DNA from: Clostridia bacterium
Lineage (GTDB): Bacteria > Bacillota > Clostridia > Oscillospirales > Acutalibacteraceae
Direction of reading: 5' to 3'
NCBI GenBank assembly: GCA_900768075.1
Contig: CAAGBN010000014.1
Coordinates: 1-19,679 of the forward strand
Length of the DNA: 19,679 bases
Part shown: positions 1 to 6,299 of the stretch, piece by piece
How the letters are laid out: the number at the start of each line of letters is the position of its first letter
How positions within the stretch are numbered: the first letter of the stretch is position 1
Program-made: the position numbers and the translations under genes
The notes under the pieces: model-generated
What the model was told of the DNA's origin: nothing
The model's database searches: none
What the model saw: only the letters and a program-made list of their open reading frames with translations

Positions 1-33
1 ACACTCTTTCCCTACACGACGCTCTTCCGATCT
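1..33 (+). other. Illumina TruSeq read-1 adapter (contamination)
   Basis: The first 33 bases, beginning ACACTCTTTCCCTACACGAC and ending GCTCTTCCGATCT, match the universal Illumina TruSeq read-1 adapter in full and in its normal orientation. This is synthetic library sequence left at the contig edge, not genome. The first biological base is about position 34. The adapter happens to be open in the frame of the following gene, so any translation reaching back into it is artefactual. Confidence 0.98.
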
Positions 34-982
34 AATTGAATTTGCAGACGACGGCAGTATAAAGAGCCTTTATGACTTATCTCTTGAGCGTGAGTGGGTG
101 AACGGTGAGTTCAATAAGCTCATACTCTATAAGGACAATCCAGGCGTTTATGATGCCTGGGATATACTTCCCAATTACACTGACCGTCAGGTTGATATCA
201 GAGTTGTGTCACCTCTTGAAATAACAGAGAGTGACTCCGAGGCTTTATCATTATCCTGTACCCTTGCAACAGAAAAAAGCACCTGGAAGCGTATTATCCG
301 TCTTTTCAGACGTTCACGCGGTATTGAAGTTGAAAATATTGTCGATTGGAATGAAAAGCACGTGCTTGCAAAGGCTCAGTTTGACTGCAATATACTGACA
401 AGAAAAGCAGTTTGTGACACAAGTGCAGGCTTTATCGAGAGAGAAACTCACCGAAATACTACCTGGCAGCAGGCTCGCTTTGAGGTTTGCCATCACAAGT
501 GGGTCGATATGTCAGAAACCGACGGTGGTATTGCTATTATCAATGATTCCAAGTACGGTGTGGGACTTCTCGAAAACTCTATGAGTCTCAGTCTTCTTCG
601 TGCAACAGTGAGACCTGACGTCACAAGTGATATAGGTCATCATCAGTTCAGTTATATGATTTATCCTCACAGTGATGATTTTGTCAAGGCTGAAATCAAT
701 AATATTGCCTTTGAATATAATGTTCCTCTTTGCAAGGCTGATGTAAATTGTGATGATATTTTTGCAGGCCTTTATATGCAGACAATGAAGCTCAGCGAAA
801 AAGGCGATATGGTTGTTGTCCGCTTGTCTGAGCAAAACGGTAAACGAGGCAGAATAAAGCCTGGCAAAAAGCTGAAGCTTCTCAATTTCCTTGAGGATAT
901 CACAGGTGAAACTGATGTTATCGAATATAAGCCTTTTGAAATCATAACAGTAGGTATACCCTTAAATAGAGAAAACTGTTAA
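34..982 (+). CDS. alpha-mannosidase, GH38 family, C-terminal fragment (5' truncated)
   Basis: This is the C-terminal ~315 residues of a glycoside hydrolase family 38 alpha-mannosidase, which would remove alpha-linked mannose from oligosaccharides. The reading frame is already open at base 35 and has no start in the window; the catalytic domain is missing because the contig begins here. The remaining part matches the C-terminal beta-sandwich region of GH38: a run near residues 148-170 reading RFEVCHHKW...SETDGGIAIINDSKYG, followed by SLLRATVRPD and a HHQFSYMIYPH stretch, all typical of the family. No signal peptide can be judged. A 70-base gap without a terminator separates it from the sugar symporter downstream, so the two probably share a transcript. 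Family assignment is firm; bond specificity is not visible. Confidence 0.88.
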
Positions 983-1052
983 TAATTACGTGATAAATAA
1001 TTTTGTATGTTACTGTATAATTAATTTATTACATAAAGTTTGAGGTGGATTT

Positions 1053-2591
1053 ATGAAGAAAATCAGAAACTCACGTGCAACAGATGTAAATGAAAAGCTT
1101 ACGCTGAGAGAATATACTGCTTACAGCGCCAGCTCTGCAATGTCAAGAATCGGCTCAGCTATGAGTGGCTTCTTCGGTGGTCTTGTTGCATCCACATTCT
1201 TAGGTCTCAGCGAAGGTGCATTCGCTACCTACAGTACAATCGTATTCATTCTCGGTTTCTGGGATATTGCAAATGATGTTATCGTTTCGAGCTTCCTTGA
1301 TAAAAACCGTCGTAGCTTTGGCAGATGGGGTCGCTTTAAGCCCTGGCTTATGATTATGCTTATTCCCTGCAATCTTGTGCTTATTCTTCAGACTCTGCCT
1401 ATTAAAGACTTTTTCCCGCAGGCAGGTGACACATTAAAGGTTGCATACCTTGTTCTGCTTTATTTCCTCAACGATGCTTTCAGCACCTTCTATAATGCGG
1501 CTCTTACAGCTCTTAATGCAAGAAGAACTACCGACAATATGGAAAGAGGCTACATCGCATCAATCGACAGCATCCTCGGCTCAGCAATCGGCTCAACAGG
1601 TACATATATTGCGGCATTTCTTCCTTTCCTTCTCCCCAATATGTCAGATGCGCAGAGATATTTCTGGGGCTACAGCGTTGTAACTCTTCTGGCTATTCCT
1701 TTCTCAATATGGAATATCATCGAAACCAAAGAGCGTATCACAGACCCACCAATTGAAGAGGTACCCAAGCTCAAAGAGGTATATAAGACAATTATCAAGA
1801 ATAAGCCTCTTATGATTTATATGATTTCAGAAATTCTCGGTCACGGCTTCGGTATCGGCTACGGCTGTATGACATATGCATTTATTGCATGCTTCAGCAC
1901 AGAGCAGTTTGAAATCACATTCTTCAGAGATACATTCCTGGAATTTACCTATACATATAATGACGGTAACTATGCGGCTCTTATGTCTTTTGCATCTCTT
2001 GCCTCATTTGTAACAACAGGTATCTCGCTCTTCCTTGCTCCTATTATCCGTAAATGGGTTGACGACAAAGTTCTTTATATCGCTATGAAGCTCGGTACAG
2101 GCTTCTGCTATATTGCAATGTTCCTGTCAATCTTCCCTTACGAGGAGCATACACCTCAGCAGATTTTCATCAACGTTGTTTTCTGGTATGCACTTCACGG
2201 CCTCACAACAGGCTTCTATAATATTGTACCGGGTCTTATACAGATGGCGGCATACGACTACGGTGAGTATAAATTCGGTGAAAGAAACGAGGCAACCGTA
2301 AGTGCCGTTAAGGGTACTCTGTCGAGAATTCTCACCAATTGCACAACCTACTTCACCAACCTTTTACTTATAGCTGTAGGCTATAAGCAGTTTGCTGATA
2401 CCCCCGAGCTTATGCCTATGGAGGCTAAAAAGAGTCTTATTTATCTCTTTGCACTCTTACCGGGTCTGTTCTCATTTACTTCAATTATTCCTATGTTCTT
2501 CTACAAGCTTTCAGGTAAGGAGCATAAGAAGATTGTCAAGTCACTTGAAGAAAAGAGACAGCAGAGTCTTGACGAAACAAACAAAATATAA
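1053..2591 (+). CDS. GPH-family sugar:cation symporter (MelB-like MFS)
   Basis: A 512-residue polytopic membrane protein of the glycoside-pentoside-hexuronide (GPH) family, importing a sugar or glycoside with Na+ or H+. The family signature is clear at residues 70-98: FWDIANDV gives two aspartates (D71 and D75) at the positions of the MelB cation-site residues D55 and D59, followed by the loop GRWGRFKPW. About 12 hydrophobic segments are spread over the length, which is slightly longer than usual (~450-480). There is a lysine/glutamate-rich cytoplasmic tail. The ATG at 1053 is preceded by GAGGTGG at 1042-1048. Position after a GH38 mannosidase suggests a mannose-containing substrate; this is inference from context only. 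The gene ends at a strong terminator. Confidence 0.85.
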   Translation: MKKIRNSRATDVNEKLTLREYTAYSASSAMSRIGSAMSGFFGGLVASTFLGLSEGAFATYSTIVFILGFWDIANDVIVSSFLDKNRRSFGRWGRFKPWLMIMLIPCNLVLILQTLPIKDFFPQAGDTLKVAYLVLLYFLNDAFSTFYNAALTALNARRTTDNMERGYIASIDSILGSAIGSTGTYIAAFLPFLLPNMSDAQRYFWGYSVVTLLAIPFSIWNIIETKERITDPPIEEVPKLKEVYKTIIKNKPLMIYMISEILGHGFGIGYGCMTYAFIACFSTEQFEITFFRDTFLEFTYTYNDGNYAALMSFASLASFVTTGISLFLAPIIRKWVDDKVLYIAMKLGTGFCYIAMFLSIFPYEEHTPQQIFINVVFWYALHGLTTGFYNIVPGLIQMAAYDYGEYKFGERNEATVSAVKGTLSRILTNCTTYFTNLLLIAVGYKQFADTPELMPMEAKKSLIYLFALLPGLFSFTSIIPMFFYKLSGKEHKKIVKSLEEKRQQSLDETNKI

Positions 2592-2597
2592 TATTAA

Positions 2598-2640
2598 AAG
2601 AGGTTGTATCCGTTTCGGATGCAACCTCTTATCATTTTTA
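2598..2640. terminator. bidirectional intrinsic terminator between convergent genes
   Basis: Arms 2598-2612 and 2616-2630 form a 15-bp stem with one G-U wobble and a TTT loop. A T-rich tail follows on the plus strand and AAAA precedes it, giving a T-run on the minus strand. It separates the symporter gene (plus, ends 2591) from the ion transporter gene (minus, ends 2638) and can serve both. Confidence 0.85.
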
Positions 2641-3747
2641 AGCTATCATTTCAAAGCCCAGCAGAATAATGAGCCCTGCTATATTTGCGACGGTGAAAAC
2701 ACCTAAGAATTTCATAACCCTTGCACCCTTGGTGTTCATATAAAGCTTAAGGGTGATGAGACTTGCAAGTGATGCAATCGGTGTGCCGAGACCGCCTATA
2801 TTCACACCTGCGAGAAGCTCTCTCCAATTATCGGTGAAGCCCGAAAGAAGCACTGCGGCAGGCACGTTGCTGATAATCTGACTTGCACCAACTGATGTCA
2901 GAAGAGTGCTTTTTGAGAGAAGACTCTGCAAGAAGTCTCTGACTATCTGTACTCTGCCGAGATTTTCGGAAATGATGAAAAAGCACACGAAGGTCAGCAG
3001 TAACATAAAGTCTATTTCAGAGAAAAGCTTTCGGTTTATTATCAGCAGTGAAATAACGAGTATTGCAGTTGTCAGCTGATAGGGGACTACTCTGAAAACT
3101 GTCAGCAGACAAAGGACAAACTGTAAGCCGTAAACTGCAAATTTGCCAAGGGATGTTATTTTTTCACTCTCGAGGTTTTGCTCAGGCAGAGCTTTTGGCA
3201 TAATCGGCAGAGTACCTGCGCAAAGACACACAAGGCTGACAGCTGTAAGCGGAAGCGTTACAGAGAAAAATTCACCTGCACCGAGATTGAAAGCTGAATA
3301 TAAAAAGAGATTCTGCGGATTACCAACAGGGGTTGCCATACTGCCAAGGTTAGCTGCAACGGTCTGCATAACGATAATGGGGATAATGTTTTTCTCATAG
3401 CCAAGACCTGATAACAGCAGCATCGTAAAAGGCACGAACACAAGCAGTGCTACGTCGTTAGTAACAAGCATTGATGCGAAAAATGGGAGCATTACCAGAG
3501 TCAGACCAAGGACTCTGCCGTTTTTTATGCGACGAAGAAGCTGATAGGTCAGCCACTTAAAGGCACCCACGCTTTTGAATCCTGCAACAACACCCATAAG
3601 GCTGAAAAGCAGACACAGAACTCTGAAGTCTATGTATTCGATATATTCTGCACTTGGCGGCACAAGGAACATTGTGATAACGGCACAGAGAGCTGAGATG
3701 CAAAGTACAGCCTCTTTTTTGACGAAAGTTTTGATTTTTGTAAGCAT
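2638..3747 (-). CDS. ArsB/NhaD/SLC13-type ion transporter
   Basis: A 369-residue polytopic membrane protein of the ion transporter (IT) superfamily, which includes ArsB/NhaD permeases, CitMHS and SLC13 carriers. Visible signatures are TNDVALLVFVPF near residues 96-107 and GSMATPVGNPQNLFLYS near 135-151, both typical of the superfamily's re-entrant hairpin region. A second glycine-rich hairpin, GGLGTPIASLASL, lies near the C-terminus. About ten hydrophobic segments are visible. It is shorter than typical ~420-residue members. Substrate (dicarboxylate, Na+/H+, arsenite or sulfate) cannot be decided from sequence. Start ATG at 3747 has a GGGGGA-type ribosome binding site at 3754-3758 and its own extended -10 promoter. 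Confidence 0.78.
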   Translation of the reverse strand: MLTKIKTFVKKEAVLCISALCAVITMFLVPPSAEYIEYIDFRVLCLLFSLMGVVAGFKSVGAFKWLTYQLLRRIKNGRVLGLTLVMLPFFASMLVTNDVALLVFVPFTMLLLSGLGYEKNIIPIIVMQTVAANLGSMATPVGNPQNLFLYSAFNLGAGEFFSVTLPLTAVSLVCLCAGTLPIMPKALPEQNLESEKITSLGKFAVYGLQFVLCLLTVFRVVPYQLTTAILVISLLIINRKLFSEIDFMLLLTFVCFFIISENLGRVQIVRDFLQSLLSKSTLLTSVGASQIISNVPAAVLLSGFTDNWRELLAGVNIGGLGTPIASLASLITLKLYMNTKGARVMKFLGVFTVANIAGLIILLGFEMIA

Positions 3748-3777
3748 AAAATTCCCCCAGATTAAATTTCTGAGGGT

Positions 3778-3786
3778 ATTATAGCA
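3778..3786 (-). promoter_or_regulatory. extended -10 promoter for the ion transporter gene
   Basis: On the minus strand TGC precedes TATAAT (-10 at 3778-3783), a TGn extended -10 element, 31 bases upstream of the start codon. The hexamer 17 bp further upstream is a poor -35, as is common with extended -10 promoters. Confidence 0.6.
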
Positions 3787-3875
3787 AATATGAAAGAAAA
3801 ATACTATAGAGTTATTTCTGTTTTTCTAAATTATATTACTTTTTAATATGTCTGTTTCCATTTTTATTGATTCTT

Positions 3876-4538
3876 TTATTTTTTTATTGCATTTAAATCT
3901 TCATACTTTATTTTACAAGTTCCACCGTTCTGAATAAAATAGTTTTCAATTACTTTCACCGCTTCTTCAGGTGATTTATCGAATAACTCGTTGCTCTCAA
4001 AAACTTTTCTGACGGTTTCAGGCATATCGTTGGAGGAGCTTATACAGTTTATTTCGTTATTATCCATCCAATAACTTATTTGAACATTATATTTTTCACC
4101 TTCAAGAGAACAAACTAAAGTTACGGAGGTTTCATTTCTGAAAATTTCTTCACTCCTACTCACCAGAGAGCCTACCACAAGATAGAGACAAAACAAAATT
4201 GAAGATATGCACATAATACTGCAAATTTTTTTTAATATACGCTTAAACTTCTTTCTTCGTCTAACTTTTTCGGCAAGATAATCATTTAAAATCTTCAGCT
4301 GTTTTACAAGCTCGCCAATGTCTGTGGTTTTCTCTTCGGTCAGAATTTCTTTGCCAAGTAAATCGCCGACGCTGACATCAAAGATATCTGCCAGTTCCTC
4401 AAGCATATCAGCATCGGGCACTGAGTAGCCTTTTTCCCATTTGGATACAGTTTGTCTGACAACATTGAGTTTGTCTGCGAGCTGCTCCTGAGAGTAGCCT
4501 TTTTGTTTTCTTAAGTTTCTGATGTTTTCGCTTAGCAT
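3876..4538 (-). CDS. membrane-anchored XRE-family transcriptional regulator
   Basis: A 220-residue protein with an N-terminal XRE/Cro-type helix-turn-helix (residues ~6-60; YSQEQLADKLNVVRQTVSKW holds the recognition region), a basic linker KVRRRKKFKR at ~91-100, one membrane segment at ~104-126, and a ~95-residue C-terminal domain predicted outside the cell. The frame is open upstream to 4607, but the start is placed at 4538 because AAAGGAGG lies 8 bases before it (4547-4554) and the HTH begins at once. It is not co-oriented with a clear target operon, but is followed by the minus-strand ion transporter gene. DNA-binding regulator is certain in family terms; the ligand of the outer domain, which I do not recognise, and the regulon are unknown. 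Confidence 0.8.
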   Translation of the reverse strand: MLSENIRNLRKQKGYSQEQLADKLNVVRQTVSKWEKGYSVPDADMLEELADIFDVSVGDLLGKEILTEEKTTDIGELVKQLKILNDYLAEKVRRRKKFKRILKKICSIMCISSILFCLYLVVGSLVSRSEEIFRNETSVTLVCSLEGEKYNVQISYWMDNNEINCISSSNDMPETVRKVFESNELFDKSPEEAVKVIENYFIQNGGTCKIKYEDLNAIKK

Positions 4539-4568
4539 ATCGTCTGCCTCCTTTGTTTTCGTGTCTTC

Positions 4569-4574
4569 ATTATA
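4569..4574 (-). promoter_or_regulatory. -10 element for the XRE regulator gene
   Basis: Minus-strand TATAAT at 4569-4574 sits about 30 bases upstream of the chosen start codon at 4538. The best -35 (TTGTGG, 18 bp away) is weak. A TTGC...GCAA partial palindrome lies just upstream and could be an autoregulatory operator; this is speculative. Confidence 0.5.
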
Positions 4575-4631
4575 TACCAGAAAAGGTCGTTGCCACAAGC
4601 AATGCAAGTTAACATCATATTTTTAACATAG

Positions 4632-4660
4632 AAAAAGATACTCGCAACAGCGAGTACCTT
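4632..4660 (-). terminator. intrinsic terminator of the dehydrogenase gene
   Basis: On the minus strand an 11-bp stem with a single G-U wobble (arms 4650-4660 and 4635-4645, loop TGTT) runs into TTTTT. It lies 31 bases after the stop codon of the dehydrogenase gene. Confidence 0.88.
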
Positions 4661-4690
4661 TGAAAATATCATATGCTTAGTATACCTTAA

Positions 4691-5635
4691 TCAGATTTTT
4701 GTCTGTCTGATTATATCCTTGAGACTTTCAGCACTCTTATGAAGTGCCTTGATTTCTTCGTCGGTAAGAGGAAGCATAACCTTGCTGTGAGCTCCCTTTC
4801 TGCCAACAACTGTCAGAAGACTCATAGCAACATCGTCAATGCCGTATTCGCCGTGAAGCATTGTTGAAACTGTCATTGTTGTGTCGATACCGCTGAGAAG
4901 ACATTTGCAGATGTGACACACTGACATTGAAACTGCATAGAAGGTTGCACCTTTTCTTTCAATTACACGTGCGCCTGATTTTCTCATATATTCCTCAACT
5001 TCACTGAGACTGAGCTCAGGCATAAGTATATCTGATTTCTTAGAGGATTTGCTGTATTCGAGAATGGGTACATTTGAGATGTTGGCTGTTGACCAGGGCA
5101 CCATTGATGAGTCGCCGTGTTCGCCTAAAACATAAGCGTGAACATTCTGCTGGCTGAGAGTGAAATATTCAGCGAGTCTGCTTCTGAGTCTTGCTGTGTC
5201 AAGAATAGTACCTGAGCCGATAACTCTCTCTTCAGGTATGCCTGAGCATTTGCAGAAGGTATAGGTGAGCACGTCAACGGGGTTGCTGACAATTATGTAG
5301 GTCGCATCGGGTGCGTATTTTGTAATCTGAGGAATGATACTCTTGAGAATATCGACATTGATCTGTGCAAGGTCAAGTCTTGTCTGACCGGGTTTTCTTG
5401 CAACACCTGAGGTGATGATGACTATATCTGAGTCTTTTGCATCGGCATAGCTGCCTGCATAAATTGAGCAGGGAGCACAGAAGGGAGTACCCTGACGTAT
5501 ATCGAGAGCTTCGCCCATTGCCTTTTTATCGTTTACGTCAATCATAACGATTTCAGATGCAATATTTGTTGCAGTAAGAGTATATGCGATTGTCGAGCCG
5601 ACACTACCTGTGCCGATAATTGTTATCTTATTCAT
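4691..5635 (-). CDS. ldh: L-lactate/malate dehydrogenase family protein
   Basis: A 314-residue NAD-dependent 2-hydroxyacid dehydrogenase of the LDH/MDH family; expected to reduce pyruvate to L-lactate and regenerate NAD+. The Rossmann motif GTGSVGS is at residues 8-14, and the NAD-selective aspartate is D33. Catalytic residues are in place: R86 (loop arginine), N118, D146, R149 (carboxylate binding) and H173 in GEHGDSS, plus T231 at the LDH-246 position. Length is normal. The residue matching the specificity glutamine Gln102 of classical LDH is R80, as in malate dehydrogenases, while the surrounding KPGQTRLDL is LDH-like, so the true 2-oxoacid is uncertain. It has a consensus sigma-A promoter and its own terminator, diverging from the hydrogenase operon, and would offer an alternative route for disposing of reductant. 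Confidence 0.85.
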   Translation of the reverse strand: MNKITIIGTGSVGSTIAYTLTATNIASEIVMIDVNDKKAMGEALDIRQGTPFCAPCSIYAGSYADAKDSDIVIITSGVARKPGQTRLDLAQINVDILKSIIPQITKYAPDATYIIVSNPVDVLTYTFCKCSGIPEERVIGSGTILDTARLRSRLAEYFTLSQQNVHAYVLGEHGDSSMVPWSTANISNVPILEYSKSSKKSDILMPELSLSEVEEYMRKSGARVIERKGATFYAVSMSVCHICKCLLSGIDTTMTVSTMLHGEYGIDDVAMSLLTVVGRKGAHSKVMLPLTDEEIKALHKSAESLKDIIRQTKI

Positions 5636-5664
5636 AATAAAACCCTTTACCTATGTTTTTTGTA

Positions 5665-5694
5665 ATTATATACAATTTCTCTATAAGTTGTCAA
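5665..5694 (-). promoter_or_regulatory. consensus sigma-A promoter for the dehydrogenase gene
   Basis: On the minus strand TTGACA (5689-5694) and TATAAT (5665-5670) are separated by 18 bp. Both hexamers match the consensus perfectly, predicting strong expression. I looked for a Rex-type TTGTTAAN4TTAACAA operator here and did not find a convincing one. Confidence 0.85.
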
Positions 5695-5713
5695 TATTTA
5701 CGGATAAATAAGA

Positions 5714-5742
5714 TTGATTATTCGAAAATGCTGTGTTATAAT
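5714..5742 (+). promoter_or_regulatory. promoter of the hydrogenase/phosphatase operon
   Basis: TTGATT (5714-5719) and TATAAT (5737-5742) are spaced by exactly 17 bp, 47 bases upstream of the first ferredoxin gene. The -10 is perfect and the -35 matches at 4 of 6 positions. It is back-to-back with the dehydrogenase promoter, so a regulator binding the ~20 bp between them could control both. Confidence 0.75.
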
Positions 5743-5788
5743 TATTCAGGATAAACTCAAAGTAATTTTGTGTTAAGGAGAGATAAAA

Positions 5789-6028
5789 ATGAAAATTACA
5801 GTGTGTATCGGTTCTTCCTGCCATATCAAGGGTTCACGTCAGGTTGTTGAAGAGCTGCAGAGTCTTATCAAAGAAAACAACTTAGGTGACAAGGTTGAGC
5901 TCGGCGGTACTTTCTGTATGGGTAAATGCCAGCAGGGTGTATGTGTTACAGTAGGTGAGGAATTTTATTCTGTAAGCCCCGAAACCGTAAGAGATTTTTT
6001 CAATAAAGAAGTTTTAGCAAAGGTATAA
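5789..6028 (+). CDS. small thioredoxin-like [2Fe-2S] ferredoxin (first copy)
   Basis: A 79-residue protein of the thioredoxin-like [2Fe-2S] ferredoxin family (NuoE/HydC-like fold). Cysteines C6 and C11 (CIGSSC) plus C43 and C47 (CMGKC) give the expected C-x4-C...C-x3-C cluster ligation; C52 is an extra cysteine. It would carry electrons to or from the neighbouring hydrogenases in the cytoplasm. It is the first gene of the operon, with AAGGAG at 5775-5780 eight bases before the ATG. It is a clear paralogue of the next gene, with the same length and cysteine positions. Unlike NuoE it lacks the N-terminal helical domain. Confidence 0.85.
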   Translation: MKITVCIGSSCHIKGSRQVVEELQSLIKENNLGDKVELGGTFCMGKCQQGVCVTVGEEFYSVSPETVRDFFNKEVLAKV

Positions 6029-6032
6029 GACT

Positions 6033-6284
6033 ATGATTATTCAGATATGTGTGGGCAGTGCCTGCCATTTAAAAGGCTCACCTGAAATTGTAGAAATGCT
6101 GCAGAAGGCTGTGGCTGAAAATCACCTTGAAGATGAGGTAACACTTGCAGGAAGCTTCTGCATAGGTAAGTGCAACCGTACAGGTGTGACAATTCAGGTC
6201 GATGACAATATTCACATCGGCATTACCAAAGAAAACTTCAAAGAGTTCTTTAAGGAAAACGTATTAGACACATTAGATAGATAA
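6033..6284 (+). CDS. small thioredoxin-like [2Fe-2S] ferredoxin (second copy)
   Basis: An 83-residue paralogue of the preceding protein with identical cysteine positions (C6, C11, C43, C47) and the same CxGSxCHxKGS opening, without the extra C52. It starts four bases after the stop of the first copy; its ribosome binding site AAAGG (6019-6023) lies inside the end of that gene, so the two are translationally close-coupled. The likely role is an electron-transfer partner of the hydrogenase encoded next. Why two copies are kept side by side is unknown; one may serve each hydrogenase. Confidence 0.85.
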   Translation: MIIQICVGSACHLKGSPEIVEMLQKAVAENHLEDEVTLAGSFCIGKCNRTGVTIQVDDNIHIGITKENFKEFFKENVLDTLDR

Positions 6285-6299
6285 AGGAGTTGACATAGA

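Noticed and set aside
1016..1021. TATAAT between the mannosidase and symporter genes as a promoter
   Set aside because: No acceptable -35 hexamer at 16-18 bp and the region is very AT-rich, so I treat the two genes as one transcript.
5640..5788. Rex (NADH-sensing) operator at the dehydrogenase/hydrogenase control region
   Set aside because: Only partial TTGT and TAA-type matches are present; no convincing TTGTTAAN4TTAACAA palindrome.
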